In this document: one piece after another, positions 24,259 through 32,681 of the stretch | Numbering within the stretch: position 1 is the first letter of the stretch | How the letters are laid out: each line of letters begins with the position of its first letter | Assembly (NCBI GenBank): GCA_947457935.1 | Contig: CANGXP010000014.1 | Location: forward strand, 1-40,578 | Length of the DNA stretch: 40,578 nucleotides | From: Alphaproteobacteria bacterium | GTDB taxonomy: Bacteria; Pseudomonadota; Alphaproteobacteria; JAJTHO01; CANGXP01 | Direction of reading: 5' to 3' | Notes under the pieces: generated by a model | What the model was told of the DNA's origin: nothing | What the model saw: the letters and a program-made list of their open reading frames with translations, nothing else | Databases searched by the model: none | Position numbers and translations under genes: made by a program

Positions 24259-26763
24259 ATGGAAAGAATCATCCCCTCTTCCGCGCAAATTGACCGCCCA
24301 AAAAAAAGTTTCTTTGGGCGCGTGTTCCGTTTTTTTGCCTACACGGGCTTAGTAGGATTTTGTTTTGCCCTCATCGTTATTTTATTCGGCTTTTTTAAAT
24401 ATGGGCGTGACTTGCCCGACCACAAACAACTACGCAATTACACCCCCCCTGTCGTCACCCGCCTTCATGCGGGAGATGGGCGTATTTTGGCGGAATACGC
24501 GCAGGAAAAACGCGTGTTTGTGCCGATTGATGCCATCCCCCCGCTTGTTATCCACGCCTTTTTAGCGGCAGAAGATCAGCAGTTTTATAGGCACGGTGGC
24601 GTGAATTTCCTGAGTATTGCTCGCGCTGGATTGGGCAATCTTATCAAAAAGCTAGAGGGGGGAAATCGCAGGCCACAAGGTGCATCCACCATCACACAAC
24701 AGGTTGCGAAGAACTTTTTGCTGACCAATGAAGTGTCTATTGAGCGCAAGATTAAAGAGGCAATCCTCGCGTTTCGGATTGAAAGCGTGTTTAGTAAGCC
24801 GCAAATTCTAGAGCTGTATCTTAATGAGATTTACCTAGGCGAAGGCTCTTACGGTGTGGCGGCCGCTGCCTTGAATTATTTTAATAAATCGCTGGATGAG
24901 TTATTGCCAACAGAAGCCGCCTATCTTGCCGCTCTTCCCAAAGCTCCTAATAATTATAATCCGAAACGTGCCTATAAAGAAGCGGTGGAGCGCCGTAATT
25001 GGGTGTTGCGGGAAATGTATGGGCAGAATTTTATTACCTTTGAACAATTTCAAGTCGCGCAAACAACACCATTAAGCGTGGTGAAGCGCGATGCAACAGA
25101 CTATGTGACAGCCGAATATTTTGCAGAAGAAGTGCGCCGCTGGCTGGGGCAACGCTATGGCGAGAAAGAACTCTACGGCGGTGGGTATTCCGTGCGCACA
25201 ACCCTTGATCCGTTTTTGCAAAAAATTGGCGAGAGCGTGTTTCGTAAAGGATTGATTGACTATGACCAAAAACGGGGCTGGCGCGGGGCGTTGAATACTA
25301 TTAACCCGAGTGATCCCGCTGCACTACAAGCGCTTGCTGCAACGCCCAATCCTAATAAAAATTTAGGCTGGAAGCTGGCCGTGGTGATGCGAGCGGAGGG
25401 CAACAGCGCAACCTTATTGACGCAAGAAGGGCAGGAAGGCTTTCTAGATGCAAAAAGCGTGGCATGGACAAAAAGTAAAACCGTAAGCAGCGTGTTAAAA
25501 CGAGGGGACGTTGTGTTTGTAACACTCCGCCAAGATAAAAACCTCACAAAACCGTTGTATGATTTGCAGCAAGTGCCCCTCGTGAGCGGCGGGCTTATTG
25601 CGCTTGATCCCCACACAGGACGCGTTTTAGCGATGGTAGGCGGCTTTAATTATGAGGGGAGCGAGTTTAACCGCGCAACCCAAGCGAAACGCCAACCAGG
25701 GTCGACGTTCAAGCCGTTTATTTACCTTGCAGGATTAGAAAACGGCTACCAACCAAACAGCATTATTTTAGATGCGCCTATCAGCATCTATCTAGGGGCA
25801 GGGTTGGGCGTTTGGCGCCCCTCAAACTATAAAGATGAGTTTTATGGCCCAACCACCATGCGTGTGGGCTTAGAAAAATCGCGGAACTCGATGACAGTGC
25901 GGATTGCACAAGCCATTGGCATGAAGCCGATTCAAGATGTGGTGCGCCGTTTTGGTATCATGGAAAATATGCCTGCTCGCTACTCTGCTGTATTAGGGGC
26001 GTTAGAAGTGAATTTATTGCAAATGACCAGTGCGTACGCGGTGTTTGTCAATGGCGGTAAAAAAATTACGCCGACACTGATTGATCGCATTCAAGACAGG
26101 ACGGGTAAAAATATCTTAAAACATGATACGCGAGAGTGTCCGCAATGCACGTCTGTTGGCTGGAACAATCAAGAAATGCCGCAAATTCCTGATAATCGCG
26201 CGCAAATAACCGATGCAGGCAGTGCGTATCAAATGGTCTCCATGCTGCAAGGTGTGGTGCGAGCGGGGACAGGAACCTCTATTAGCAAAGCCCTGCCTGA
26301 TGCACCGCTAGCAGGGAAAACAGGCACAACCAATGATAACAAAGATGTGTGGTTTGTCGGCTTCTCGCCTGATTTAGTCGTGGGGTTGTATATGGGGTTT
26401 GATAATCCGCGTAGCTTAGGCAAAAAAATTACAGGGGGTAGCAATGCAGCCCCTGTTTTCCGCGACTTTATGGAGCTTGCGTTAAAGGACAATCCTCCGT
26501 CACCGTTTCGTGTGCCGCCTGATATTCGCCTCATGCGCGTAAGTCATAAAACGGGTCGTCCTGCAGGATATGGCGATAAAGATGTGCTGTTTGAGGCGTT
26601 TAAAAAGCAAAAACTGCAAGAGCCACAGAAAGAAATCTTAAGCGAACAGCCCGTTGTGGAAGAAAATTTTGATACGAATGCCTCTACAAACGAGAATTTT
26701 CCGATGGGTAGTGATGAATCGTTCGCGCCTAAGGATGCGAACATATTAAATGATATTTATTAG
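24259..26763 (+). CDS. mrcA: Penicillin-binding protein 1A (class A, bifunctional)
   Basis: Polymerises and cross-links peptidoglycan. The 834-residue product has a cytoplasmic tail, one membrane anchor (about residues 25-47), a glycosyltransferase domain with AAEDQQFYRHGG and GASTITQQVAKN, an intervening OB-like region, and a transpeptidase domain with the nucleophile Ser482 in STFK, the SRN motif and KTGTT. The C-terminal 60 residues are acidic and low-complexity. The ATG directly abuts the amiC stop. The stop codon is TAG, showing TAG works as a stop here. Confidence 0.96.
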   Translation: MERIIPSSAQIDRPKKSFFGRVFRFFAYTGLVGFCFALIVILFGFFKYGRDLPDHKQLRNYTPPVVTRLHAGDGRILAEYAQEKRVFVPIDAIPPLVIHAFLAAEDQQFYRHGGVNFLSIARAGLGNLIKKLEGGNRRPQGASTITQQVAKNFLLTNEVSIERKIKEAILAFRIESVFSKPQILELYLNEIYLGEGSYGVAAAALNYFNKSLDELLPTEAAYLAALPKAPNNYNPKRAYKEAVERRNWVLREMYGQNFITFEQFQVAQTTPLSVVKRDATDYVTAEYFAEEVRRWLGQRYGEKELYGGGYSVRTTLDPFLQKIGESVFRKGLIDYDQKRGWRGALNTINPSDPAALQALAATPNPNKNLGWKLAVVMRAEGNSATLLTQEGQEGFLDAKSVAWTKSKTVSSVLKRGDVVFVTLRQDKNLTKPLYDLQQVPLVSGGLIALDPHTGRVLAMVGGFNYEGSEFNRATQAKRQPGSTFKPFIYLAGLENGYQPNSIILDAPISIYLGAGLGVWRPSNYKDEFYGPTTMRVGLEKSRNSMTVRIAQAIGMKPIQDVVRRFGIMENMPARYSAVLGALEVNLLQMTSAYAVFVNGGKKITPTLIDRIQDRTGKNILKHDTRECPQCTSVGWNNQEMPQIPDNRAQITDAGSAYQMVSMLQGVVRAGTGTSISKALPDAPLAGKTGTTNDNKDVWFVGFSPDLVVGLYMGFDNPRSLGKKITGGSNAAPVFRDFMELALKDNPPSPFRVPPDIRLMRVSHKTGRPAGYGDKDVLFEAFKKQKLQEPQKEILSEQPVVEENFDTNASTNENFPMGSDESFAPKDANILNDIY

Positions 26764-26799
26764 GTTCTGTTGTGATTTGTCGTCTTTTGGTCTGCAAAT

Positions 26800-26930
26800 G
26801 TCTGATTTTACTGCGCTTCGGTGCGCATGTACCTAAAAGTACACTTGCGCTCCAATGCTCGGAAAACAGCCATATTGGCTGCGCCGCCACTGCGTGGTCG
26901 CTCAAAATACTTAAAATCTGAACAGAATCT
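26800..26930. repeat. GTAC-centred repeat between mrcA and prfB (copy 3, variant)
   Basis: The gap upstream of prfB contains GTACCTAAAAGTAC at 26829-26842 within GC-rich flanks (GTGCGCAT...ACTTGCGC). The outer arms TCTGATTTTA (near 26801) and AAAATCTGA (near 26915) are inverted with one mismatch. It resembles the elements at 16800 and 29191 in its centre and AT-rich arms but has diverged. No gene is seen here; the prfB ribosome-binding site (AGGAG) lies just after it. Confidence 0.5.
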
Positions 26931-26943
26931 AGGAGTTAAAGCA

Positions 26944-28045
26944 ATGCGTGCTGAAATTTTACAAACTATTGAGAAAATAAATTATTCTTTAGGATTGCTA
27001 CGGAGGAGTCTTTGACTGGGAGAAATCTCTTGTCCGTTTAGAAACATTGAATGAACAAGCGGAAAACCCGGGCTTGTGGGATGATCCCGCTGTTGCACAA
27101 AAAGTGTTGCAAGAACGCACCGCCCTTGAAAAATCGCTAATCGCGCAAAAAGAAGCCGAAACAGCGCGGCAGGAGGCGATTGACCTGTTAGAAATGGCAG
27201 AAGCCGAACAAGACACCGCTATGATTGCGGAGGCAGAAGCCACCCTGTTTGCTTTGCAAAAAAACCTTGCACGGCGCGAACTTGAAGCCTTGCTTTCAGG
27301 GGAAGCCGATAAAAACGATTGTTATTTGGCGGTAAATGCGGGGGCGGGTGGTACAGAATCCCAAGACTGGGCAGAAATGGTGCTACGGATGTATATGCGC
27401 TGGGCGGAACGCACAGGCTATGGCTTAGAATTTTTGGAACAAAGTGAGGGAGACGGCGCAGGCATTAAATCCGCCACGCTGAAAATTAACGGACTGAATG
27501 CCTACGGCTGGCTTAAAGCAGAAAGCGGTGTACATCGTTTGGTGCGTATTTCCCCGTTTGATAGCAATGCCAAACGGCACACCAGTTTTTGCTCTGTGTG
27601 GGTATATCCCGTTGTGGATGATAACATCGACATCACGATTGAGGAAAAAGATTTGCGGGTGGATACCTATCGCGCTTCTGGCGCAGGGGGGCAGCACGTC
27701 AACAAAACCGATAGCGCGATTCGCATCACGCATATTCCCACTAATACGGTGGTGCAATGCCAAAGTGATAGATCCCAACACCGTAACCGTGCCGAGGCGT
27801 ATAAAATGCTGAAGGCGCGACTCTATGAGATTGAATTGCAACAGCGCGAGGCAAAACTGCAAGCATTAGAAGATAAGAAAACCGATATTGGTTGGGGACA
27901 TCAAATCCGCTCCTATGTTCTTCATCCCTATCAAATGATTAAAGATTTACGCACAGAGGCAGAAACCAGTAACACCCAAGCGGTGCTCGATGGTGATATT
28001 AATATGTTCTTGGAAGCGTCATTGGCGGCGAAAGTAGGCAATTGA
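26944..28045 (+). CDS. prfB: Peptide chain release factor 2 (expressed by programmed +1 frameshift)
   Basis: Releases the finished chain at UGA and UAA. Codons 1-23 are read from the ATG at 26944 ([20 protein letters not shown]...) to CTT at 27010-27012. An in-frame TGA follows at 27013, and the protein continues in the +1 frame from GAC at 27014 ([12 protein letters not shown]...), giving 366 residues, the same size class as E. coli RF2. The stop-recognition SPF motif ([10 protein letters not shown]) and catalytic GGQ ([11 protein letters not shown]) are both present. The start has AGGAG eight bases upstream. It follows mrcA, as in many alphaproteobacteria. Confidence 0.95.
27002..27016 (+). 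promoter_or_regulatory. RF2 autoregulatory +1 frameshift site
   Basis: GGAGG, three bases, then CTT TGA C: an internal Shine-Dalgarno-like sequence placed exactly as in the classical RF2 site. When RF2 is scarce, slow reading of UGA followed by C lets the ribosome slip +1 on CUU and make more RF2. This is direct sequence evidence combined with a well-established mechanism. Confidence 0.95.
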
Positions 28046-28087
28046 CGAGACTTGTATAATTGCTCGTTTGCCATTATATTCTTTGAT

Positions 28088-28423
28088 ATGAGTAATCCCC
28101 CCCTCCACCTCACGGAAAATGCAGCGCGCCGCGTACAATTCTTGCAGCAACGCAAAAACAATCCTGCGCTGATGTTGCGTTTAATGGTTGATGGCGGCGG
28201 CTGTTCAGGGTTTCAGTACAAATTTAGTTTTGCGGAAACGCCTGCAAGCGACGACCGTATTTTTGAGGAGCATGGTGTAAAACTGTTGGTGGATGAAGCC
28301 TCCCTTGAGTTTTTGCAAGGCGTTGAGATTGATTATGCAGAAGCGATGATCGGCGCGGCGTTTCAGATTAAAAACCCCCTTGCAACATCATCCTGTGGTT
28401 GTGGTAATTCCTTTGCAGTATAA
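28088..28423 (+). CDS. erpA: Iron-sulphur cluster insertion protein ErpA (HesB/IscA family)
   Basis: A-type carrier that delivers Fe-S clusters to target enzymes. The 111-residue product has the three conserved cysteines in GGGCSGFQY and the C-terminal SSCGCG. The start at 28088 matches the family; an in-frame ATG 12 codons upstream adds an unlike peptide. ErpA versus IscA cannot be settled by eye, but the isolated position (no isc or suf genes) favours ErpA. NadA in this window is one plausible client. Its 3' end overlaps xthA. Confidence 0.9.
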   Translation: MSNPPLHLTENAARRVQFLQQRKNNPALMLRLMVDGGGCSGFQYKFSFAETPASDDRIFEEHGVKLLVDEASLEFLQGVEIDYAEAMIGAAFQIKNPLATSSCGCGNSFAV

Positions 28424-29195
28424 AATAGCGAGTTGGAATGTTAATTCTGTAACAGCGCGCCTAGAGCACCTGTTGCAGTGGATGCAAGACTTTCAGCCCG
28501 ATGTGGTCTTGCTGCAAGAATTAAAAGGTGTGGAAGAAACCTTCCCCTTTGCAGCGGTTGAGGCGTTGGGGTATACGGCAGCGGTATATGGTCAAAAAGC
28601 CTATAACGGTGTTGCTATTGTGAGCAAACATCCCCTTACAGCGATTAAAAAAGGCATCCCGAATTTTACCGATGAAAACGCCCGTTATATCGAAGCAGTG
28701 GTTGCAGACAAATTCACCGTTGCCAGCATTTATGTGCCGAATGGACAAGACCTAGACAGCGAAAAATTCACCTATAAAATGGCTTTTTATCAAGGGCTAA
28801 CCGCCTACCTTGCAACCATTCGCACGGCAGAAAAGCCCTATATTTTAGGCGGAGATTTCAACGTGGCGCACCAACCGCTTGACTGTTACGCCCCTGAAAA
28901 ATTTAAAAATCGACTGTTGTGTTCGCAAGCTGAACGTCTTGCGCTCCAACAAATTATCAATCTTGGTTTTACAGATACCTATCGCGTGTTTCATCAAGAT
29001 ACCCGTGCTTTTAGTTGGTGGGATTATCGTGAAGGACGGTTTGACAGAGACGAAGGCTTGCGGATTGATTATCTATTCACAACCCCTGAAGCAACTGATT
29101 TATTGGTAGAAAGTGGGATAGATACATTGCCTAGAGGGTTGCTCAAGCCATCAGATCACACACCTGTTTGGTGTACTATAGTCGTTTCAATTTAA
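28413..29195 (+). CDS. xthA: Exodeoxyribonuclease III
   Basis: Mg-dependent AP endonuclease/3' exonuclease of base-excision repair. The 260-residue product has KIASWNVNSV at the start, the metal-binding Glu in VLLQELKG, the GGDFNVAH motif, LRIDYLFTTP, and the catalytic SDHTPV. No ATG lies at the expected place. TTG at 28413 gives the normal N-terminus (M-QYKIASWN) and overlaps erpA by 11 bases; other non-ATG starts further upstream (28380) are possible. The exact start is therefore uncertain although the gene is clear. Confidence 0.93.
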   Translation: MQYKIASWNVNSVTARLEHLLQWMQDFQPDVVLLQELKGVEETFPFAAVEALGYTAAVYGQKAYNGVAIVSKHPLTAIKKGIPNFTDENARYIEAVVADKFTVASIYVPNGQDLDSEKFTYKMAFYQGLTAYLATIRTAEKPYILGGDFNVAHQPLDCYAPEKFKNRLLCSQAERLALQQIINLGFTDTYRVFHQDTRAFSWWDYREGRFDRDEGLRIDYLFTTPEATDLLVESGIDTLPRGLLKPSDHTPVWCTIVVSI

Positions 29196-29291
29196 AATTC
29201 CCCGTAGCCGAAAACAACTGCAGCCGCGCGAAGTGTACCCTTTGTACATGAGAGACGCTAAGGGAAGTTTGTAGGCATGGGAAATTTTAAA
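29191..29291. repeat. GTAC-centred palindromic repeat between xthA and nlpD (copy 2)
   Basis: TTTAAAATTCCC (29191-29202) and GGGAAATTTTAAA (29279-29291) are inverted arms with one extra base. The centre is GTACCCTTTGTAC at 29235-29247, preceded by AGCCGCGCG, matching copy 1 at 16823. The left arm overlaps the xthA stop codon. It separates two convergent genes and may also terminate transcription. Confidence 0.8.
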
Positions 29292-29300
29292 GCGTAATGA

Positions 29301-30197
29301 CTATAACTGTGTAAGCTGGTTGTGCTCTAAATATTTCATCGGATCTAACGCCTTCTTCCCCTGCCGTACTTCAAAATGTACTTGCGGTGTTTTGACGCTC
29401 CCTGTTGCGCCACTTTCGGCGATAACTTGCCCTTTTTCAACGCGTTCACCGCGCTTTACAAGAATTTTTCTGTTGTGCGCGTAGGCGGTAATCCATCCAT
29501 CACTATGCTTGAGCAAAACAAGATTACCAAACCCGCGAATTTGGTTGCCCGCATATGCAACAACAGCACTTTCTGCAGCCCTTACAGGCGTTCCTTCTGG
29601 TGCGTCAATGTTGATACCATCGTTACGCTGCCCGCCTTCTTGTTCACCAAACGCCTTGATAACCCGCCCTACCACAGGCCACGCAAAACGGCTGTTCGTC
29701 CGCAATGGCGGTGCACCTAAGGGAGCAAGTTTTTCTAGCTGCTGTTGGGTATTAAGGGGTCTTGGGTTGAATTCTTGTCGCTGCATCGTGTTGCTTGCAA
29801 CCATTGATGTTGCGTCATCCTGTGGCATCTTAAGACGCTGCCCCGCCTGAACATCATAAGGAGGCTCTAAATTATTTTGTTGGATGATAGCACGGACATT
29901 CGTTTTATTTTGCCTTGCAATACCATACAGTGTTTCTCCTTGCTTAACCGTATAATAGTCTTTTTTCTGAAATGGAGAAACAGACGGGATGTCAACAAAG
30001 CGTTCTTCTTGAGGGGGAAGTTCTTGTTGAGAGTACGGCGGTATTGTGGATTGCAACGGCTGCACTGCAACGGGGTGCACATAGCTGCCCCGTGGTGCGT
30101 AATCATACCCTGCCTTTGTGCCCATATAAACGGGAGCGGGCGCACTTCCCGAGCAAGCAGCTAAAAAAAACAGCATCATAAATGCGAGAATCTTCAT
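29301..30197 (-). CDS. nlpD: NlpD-like lipoprotein with LysM and degenerate M23 (LytM) domain
   Basis: The 298-residue outer-membrane lipoprotein has a lipobox (FFLAAC), a LysM peptidoglycan-binding domain (about residues 80-126, YYTVKQGETLYGIARQN), a linker, and a C-terminal LytM/M23 domain. The metal-binding positions are altered (RNDGINID where active enzymes have HxGxD), so it should not be a hydrolase but an activator of an amidase, as NlpD is for AmiC in E. coli. The AMIN amidase at 23110 is the likely partner. It overlaps the preceding gene by four bases. Confidence 0.9.
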   Translation of the reverse strand: MKILAFMMLFFLAACSGSAPAPVYMGTKAGYDYAPRGSYVHPVAVQPLQSTIPPYSQQELPPQEERFVDIPSVSPFQKKDYYTVKQGETLYGIARQNKTNVRAIIQQNNLEPPYDVQAGQRLKMPQDDATSMVASNTMQRQEFNPRPLNTQQQLEKLAPLGAPPLRTNSRFAWPVVGRVIKAFGEQEGGQRNDGINIDAPEGTPVRAAESAVVAYAGNQIRGFGNLVLLKHSDGWITAYAHNRKILVKRGERVEKGQVIAESGATGSVKTPQVHFEVRQGKKALDPMKYLEHNQLTQL

Positions 30198-30622
30198 TGT
30201 TTTTCTTTAATTTCAATGGTTAGCTTCTTTTCCCCTGCTTTTGCAAAGGTAAAAAATAAGGAAAAGGAATCTCCTGCTTTTAAACTTTTTTTGGGATTAT
30301 ACAATACAACCTCGTATCCTGCTGAATCTAACTGCAAAACAGAAAAGGGAAGTATTTCTAATTCACGGACTTTCTCGCGTCGTCTTACACCATCGCGTCT
30401 TTGTGACAAACGGCAAATTTTTACTATATTAGCAAGAGGGGTGGCAATTTCTGTAATCGTATCGCCTGTTTTTGTTGGATTAACCACCGTGAACCATACT
30501 GTCATTTTCTCGGCGTTTGTTTGGGTGGGATGTGCCCATCCGTTTTGCACGATAAGGTCTTGCGCTGCAGCAAAAGTTGCTGAACATAAAAAAAATGCCA
30601 TCACAAACAAACGTTTGTACAT
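30194..30622 (-). CDS. PCu(A)C-fold periplasmic protein lacking the copper ligands
   Basis: A 142-residue protein with a signal peptide (MYKRLFVMAFFLCSATFAAA). Its body fits the PCuAC/DUF461 copper-chaperone fold: GWAHPT, VVNPTKTGDTITEIATP, the DGV turn, LQLDSAGYEVVLYN, and LKAGDSFSLFFTFAKAG. The copper-binding His and Met positions are replaced: the H-E segment reads KICR, the MRP region reads RRREKV, and the HxM of the G-x-H-x-M loop reads YEVVL. Copper delivery by the usual site is thus unlikely and the function is unknown. It is coupled on both sides (TAATG with the dehydrogenase, ATGA with nlpD). Confidence 0.75.
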   Translation of the reverse strand: MYKRLFVMAFFLCSATFAAAQDLIVQNGWAHPTQTNAEKMTVWFTVVNPTKTGDTITEIATPLANIVKICRLSQRRDGVRRREKVRELEILPFSVLQLDSAGYEVVLYNPKKSLKAGDSFSLFFTFAKAGEKKLTIEIKEKQ

Positions 30623-32034
30623 TACACCCCCCCCTTATGCGGGTTTAAAGTATTTGTTGGATCTATCAACATCTTCAGCTTTTGCTGTAGAGTAATAACT
30701 TCAGGCGCAACATATTTTAACACTTCAGCGCGTTTAGCAAGCCCAATGCCGTGCTCTGCACTGAATGTACCGCCATACTGATGCACTAAATCATGCACTA
30801 TTTCATTGTATATTGGCATTTTTTCAAGAAAATCGGCTGCCTGCACGCCAATCGGCTGCATTAAATTATAATGAATATTACCATCGCCCAAATGCCCGAA
30901 CGCAACGATGCGTACCCGCGCATTTTTTTGCAGAATTTTTTCTTCAGCGGCGGACATAAAGTTTGCCCACTGAGATAGCGGCAACGCAATATCATGTTTG
31001 ATACTTGCGCCCTCTTCACGCTGCACCCACGGAATTTCTGTGCGGATCTTCCATAATTTCTCGGCATCCTCTTTGTTTGAGGGCACAAGAATATCTGCAA
31101 CTATTTTCTGTTTTAATAAATCTTCACAAAGCGTTGCTGCGAGGTTTGCAACAGGAAACGCCCTGCTGCTTTCTAATTCAGCTAAAACAAGCCACGGATG
31201 GGAAAGCGAAAAGTGCTGATTCTGCAATTCTTTACGGTGCTTTGCAACCAACTGAATAGCGGGTTTGGACAGCAACTCAAACGCACTTAAGATTTCTCCC
31301 AGTGCATTCTTTGTGACCATAAACGCTTCAATAACGTGTTCAATAGACGTACAGGCCAGAACAAATGTCTGTCGTTGCTCAGGAAGAGGAAATAGCTTCA
31401 GGGTCGCTTTTGTAATAATCCCCAACGCGCCTTCTGTACCGATAAAAAGCTGTTTAACGTCGAACCCAATATTATTTTTGCGTGTACTGCTCAGCGTGTT
31501 CACAATATCGCCATTAGGCAACACCGCCTCAATGCCCAGCACCATGTCTCGCGCCATGCCATAGCGTAGCACATTAATGCCGCCTGCATTGGTGGATAGG
31601 ACACCGCCAATTTGACATTTAGCAGCAACGGAAAGTCCCATCGGAAAACAACGATGTTGCACAACAGCCGCGTTTTTAACCTGTTGCAGGGTGCAACCCG
31701 CCTCCACTGTCATCGTATAATCTTTCGCATCCAAAGAGATAATACGGTTCATGCGCTGAAGATTAATCAACACTTCATTATTCGTGGTGGCAACAGTGCC
31801 GCCGACTAATCCTGTATTGCCACCTTGCGGAACGATTTGAATTTTATGCTCAGCACACAATTTTACAACAGCAGAGACTTCTTCTGTTGTGGTTGGTAAA
31901 ATAACAACATTTGCAAGACTTTCAAATCGCCCGCGTTGCTCTTGCAAATACGGCGCACATAGAGCAGGAGAGGTCAGACAATTATCTTCCCCCACTAAAC
32001 GAACAACAGCGTGAAGAAATTCTTGTGTCACCAT
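30622..32034 (-). CDS. FAD-linked 2-hydroxyacid dehydrogenase (D-2-hydroxyglutarate/GlcD-type)
   Basis: A protein of about 470 residues with an N-terminal PCMH-type FAD domain (PQGGNTGLVGGT, the SVAAKCQIGGVLSTNAGG segment, RYGMARDMVLG) and a C-terminal FAD-oxidase domain with GHLGDGNIHYN and FSAEHGIGLAKR. These fit D-2-hydroxyglutarate or D-lactate/glycolate dehydrogenases; substrate cannot be told from sequence alone. The ATG at 32034 was taken; an in-frame TTG four codons earlier is possible. It follows the DUF192 lipoprotein within a few bases. Confidence 0.88.
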   Translation of the reverse strand: MVTQEFLHAVVRLVGEDNCLTSPALCAPYLQEQRGRFESLANVVILPTTTEEVSAVVKLCAEHKIQIVPQGGNTGLVGGTVATTNNEVLINLQRMNRIISLDAKDYTMTVEAGCTLQQVKNAAVVQHRCFPMGLSVAAKCQIGGVLSTNAGGINVLRYGMARDMVLGIEAVLPNGDIVNTLSSTRKNNIGFDVKQLFIGTEGALGIITKATLKLFPLPEQRQTFVLACTSIEHVIEAFMVTKNALGEILSAFELLSKPAIQLVAKHRKELQNQHFSLSHPWLVLAELESSRAFPVANLAATLCEDLLKQKIVADILVPSNKEDAEKLWKIRTEIPWVQREEGASIKHDIALPLSQWANFMSAAEEKILQKNARVRIVAFGHLGDGNIHYNLMQPIGVQAADFLEKMPIYNEIVHDLVHQYGGTFSAEHGIGLAKRAEVLKYVAPEVITLQQKLKMLIDPTNTLNPHKGGV

Positions 32035-32038
32035 CGTA

Positions 32039-32503
32039 TTACTCAACAGGAGGGGCTAAAACGGCTGTTTCAACAACATCCCCAATCGCAAGTCCTAATC
32101 GCTTTGCCGTGCCTGCATTAAATTCAATCACGGCGATAGCAGGGTCTTCACTCTCAATCAGACGTTCTGAAAAAGGCTCGGTATTAGTGATGATGCCTGA
32201 TATTTTATTGTCACTCCCCACAAAAACCATATCAAGGGAAAGAGGGGTGTTTTTCATCCACATGGTTATTTTTTGTGGTTGGGGGTATAAAAAAATCATG
32301 CCTGCATCGGGGGCGAGTGTTTCACGAAACATTAAGCCGCGTGCTTTTTCTTCTTCTGTTTTGGCGACTTCTAAGGATAAGTTATATGTACCCGCTGCAC
32401 CAATAATTTTCACAGGGATTGTTGGAAATTTTGTGCCCTCCTGCTGTTTCTCACACGCAGCTAAGGCAACTAACACAAGCATTATTGTAAATAATTTTTT
32501 CAT
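32039..32503 (-). CDS. DUF192 lipoprotein
   Basis: A 154-residue lipoprotein (lipobox LVALAAC near residue 17) carrying a DUF192 domain: TEEEKARGLMFRE, GMIFLYP, MWMKNTPLSLDMVFV, and the late EFNAGTAKRLGLAIGD. The family is widespread, with no settled function. It has a strong ribosome-binding site (AGAGGA) and is the first gene of a four-gene unit ending in nlpD. A predicted promoter with a palindrome lies 25 bp upstream. Confidence 0.9.
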   Translation of the reverse strand: MKKLFTIMLVLVALAACEKQQEGTKFPTIPVKIIGAAGTYNLSLEVAKTEEEKARGLMFRETLAPDAGMIFLYPQPQKITMWMKNTPLSLDMVFVGSDNKISGIITNTEPFSERLIESEDPAIAVIEFNAGTAKRLGLAIGDVVETAVLAPPVE

Positions 32504-32519
32504 GGTATCCTCTGAACAG

Positions 32520-32555
32520 TCTATAGTACTATAGAACTTTATCTTGTTGCTGCAA
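32520..32555 (-). promoter_or_regulatory. Predicted promoter with 16-bp palindromic operator ahead of the DUF192 gene
   Basis: On the minus strand TTGCAG (32555-32550) precedes TATAGT (32533-32528) by 16 bases, giving a start near 32521 and an 18-nt leader. The -10 box sits within TCTATAGTACTATAGA (32520-32535), a perfect 16-bp palindrome that could bind a dimeric regulator. No regulator gene is adjacent. Confidence 0.5.
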
Positions 32556-32633
32556 CATACAACTTAATACCCTTGAAAACATTAAAAATTATGGATAAAA
32601 GTTGCTTTTTTGTATATTCGTTTATTTGATTGC

Positions 32634-32660
32634 TTGACGAAACGATGGGGAGTTTATACA
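32634..32660 (+). promoter_or_regulatory. Predicted promoter for tRNA-His
   Basis: CTTGACG (-35, from 32633) and TATACA (-10, 32655-32660) are separated by 15 bases. The predicted start near 32667 is about 15 bases before the mature tRNA 5' end. Confidence 0.45.
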
Positions 32661-32681
32661 AAAGCACTCCTTATTGAATAT

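Noticed and set aside
27013-27015. prfB as a frameshifted pseudogene
   Set aside because: The TGA lies in a textbook RF2 frameshift site with correct SD spacing and the joined product is full length with SPF and GGQ motifs.
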